The position numbers and the translations under genes are program-made. From positions 1,224,132-1,288,131 of the forward strand of contig OY282519.1 in assembly GCA_958296405.1 (NCBI GenBank): a DNA stretch of 64,000 bases. Direction: 5' to 3'. This document shows positions 62,819 to 64,000 of this stretch, one piece after another. The DNA is from an uncultured Pseudomonadales bacterium (lineage in GTDB: Bacteria > Pseudomonadota > Gammaproteobacteria > Pseudomonadales > Azotimanducaceae). Below the pieces are notes generated by a model that worked only from the letters and a program-made list of their open reading frames with translations, searched no databases and had not been told where the DNA came from. Numbering within the stretch: position 1 is the stretch's first letter; the number at the start of each line of letters is the position of its first letter.

Positions 62819-64000
62819 CTAGCCGACAGCCGCGGCCGGCGCGCTGTCAACGATGCGGCCCGCCTCGAGCCGCACGATGGCATCGGCCACGGACAGCAAG
62901 CGGCCGCCATGGGCGATGGCCACGATGGTCGTGGCGCCGCGCGCCGCGGTGAGCGCCGCGGCGATGAGCTGCTCGGTTTCCGGATCGACGTTGTTGGTGG
63001 CCTCGTCGAGCACGAGGAGCGCCGGCTCCCGCAGGAGCGCCCGCGCCAACGTGAGGCGCTGCCGTTGGCCCCCTGAGAGCGTCGCGCCGCCGTCCCCCAC
63101 CACCATGTCCAGGCCCTTCGGCAATGCTCGGACGAAGCCATCGGCGCCGGCCCGATGCAACGCCTGCCAGAGCGCGGCGTCGGCTGCATCGCCGCGCGCC
63201 ATTTTGAGGTTTGCCCGGATCGTGTCGTGAAAGAGATACGGATTCTGCGGCACATAGGCGATGGACTTGCGCCAGCGGCGGCGGTTGGCTGCCGTGAGGC
63301 AGGCGCCGTCCACAAACACAGCGCCGTCCGTTGGCGTCAGCATGGCAGTGAGGATGTCTGCCAAGGTGCTCTTGCCGGCGCCCGATGGCCCGGTGATGGC
63401 TGTCATGGCGCCGGCGGGCAACGCCAAGTGTACGTGGGCCAGCCCGTGCCCGCCCTCGGCCGCGCTGAACTTGAAGGAGACGTCCTCAAGAGTGATGGCT
63501 CGGCGCAGCGCCATGCGGCCCTCGCCCGCGGTCCACGAGCCCGGCGCATTGTCGCCGCCGGTTGGCACAGAGCGTATTGGCACTCTGGGCTGGTTGACCT
63601 GCGCCGCCGCCAACAAACGGAGCGCTTGCTGGGCGTTGGCGTAGGCGGGGAGCGTGTTCACCAAGCGGTGGAACGCCTGCTGTATGGCCGCGGCGGCCGG
63701 CAGCAGCCGCCCGAAAATCAACAGCAAGATCAATAGCTCTGGCAGCGCCGTCGCCGTGGTGCTGACGGTGAGCCAAACCACGGCCACCCCGGCGGCTGCG
63801 CTGCCCATCCAGATGACGGCGCGGCCCGCGGCGTCGACGCCGACGAACGCGATCTGCCGGCCCCGAATCTCGGTGAGGCTGTCCGTGAAGCGCTCCACAT
63901 GCAACGCCTCTGCGTCATAGCTGCGAGCGACCTTGAGGCCGGCGATGAAACTCGTCACGTTCGCCAGCAGCGCCCCGTTGGCGCGCGTGAGTTGCGCACC
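62819..64000 (-). CDS. ABC exporter, fused TM-ATPase, 5' end beyond window
   Basis: Open to the window edge (393 codons seen). The first part is the end of a type I exporter membrane domain (VAVVWLTVSTTATALPELLI, then LLLIFGRLLPAAAAIQQAFH). The ATPase has Walker A AITGPSGAGKSTLADIL, Q-loop VPQNPYLFHDT, signature GATLSGGQRQRLTLARAL, Walker B LLVLDEATNNVDPET and the switch histidine in VAIAHGGRLLS. Position near polysaccharide genes suggests lipid or glycan export, but the substrate is unknown. Confidence 0.94.
   Translation of the reverse strand, partial: GAQLTRANGALLANVTSFIAGLKVARSYDAEALHVERFTDSLTEIRGRQIAFVGVDAAGRAVIWMGSAAAGVAVVWLTVSTTATALPELLILLLIFGRLLPAAAAIQQAFHRLVNTLPAYANAQQALRLLAAAQVNQPRVPIRSVPTGGDNAPGSWTAGEGRMALRRAITLEDVSFKFSAAEGGHGLAHVHLALPAGAMTAITGPSGAGKSTLADILTAMLTPTDGAVFVDGACLTAANRRRWRKSIAYVPQNPYLFHDTIRANLKMARGDAADAALWQALHRAGADGFVRALPKGLDMVVGDGGATLSGGQRQRLTLARALLREPALLVLDEATNNVDPETEQLIAAALTAARGATTIVAIAHGGRLLSVADAIVRLEAGRIVDSAPAAAVG

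Overview
The window is a stretch of a high-GC proteobacterial chromosome interrupted by an intact-looking lambdoid prophage of about 34 kb. The host genes fit a gammaproteobacterium: a torF-like porin/PII/amtB nitrogen block next to comM, a cytochrome c5-type protein, and the order gpmI-envC-S41 peptidase. I cannot name the genus. The prophage is visibly richer in GC than the flanking chromosome, apart from its repressor/switch region.

Left flank (1-6873): 3'-truncated thrC, then torF-like porin-PII-amtB on the minus strand behind a sigma-54 promoter and an NtrC-type site, a second PII gene, comM, a cytochrome c5-type protein and tRNA-Phe(GAA).

Prophage (6847-40978): bounded by a perfect 70-bp direct repeat that carries the 5' 27 nt of tRNA-Phe plus its promoter. 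A leftward operon runs from the CI-like repressor (13998) through a ParB-like protein and many small, often Cys-rich proteins to the integrase (7091). Many neighbours share 4-nt GTGA/ATGA overlaps. Rightward from the switch are a Cro-like gene, an O-like replication gene with iterons inside it (probable origin), small genes, and two self-promoted two-TM (SLATT-like) cargo genes. The rest, read leftward from 40.5 kb to 17.5 kb, follows the lambda late order: holin-like, lysozyme, Gam-like, terminase small and large, W, portal, protease-capsid fusion, DUF2190, FII, Z, U, major tail, G/GT with a -1 slippery site, tape measure, tail tip. Two membrane cargo genes plus a third remnant sit antisense between GT and the tape measure.

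Right flank (40979-64000): a decapitated copy of the SLATT-like cargo abuts attR. It is followed by an AlbA/HATPase/TPR protein, a solo adenine methyltransferase, a luciferase-like flavin oxidoreductase, a PhyH dioxygenase, a glycosyltransferase, gpmI-envC-S41 peptidase, a lipase, a form II CO-dehydrogenase-like cluster, and surface-polysaccharide genes. The O-antigen ligase-like gene has a 20-nt poly-C run near its start that puts it out of frame here, suggesting phase variation. A 3'-complete, 5'-truncated ABC exporter ends the window.

A recurring theme in host and phage is a -10 box only 6-9 nt before the start codon, which predicts many leaderless mRNAs. The best candidates for new biology are the antisense triplicated cargo cassette, the SLATT-like pair with its relic outside attR, the repeated GTGCAGACGTTTGCAC operator-like sites, and the phase-variable ligase.
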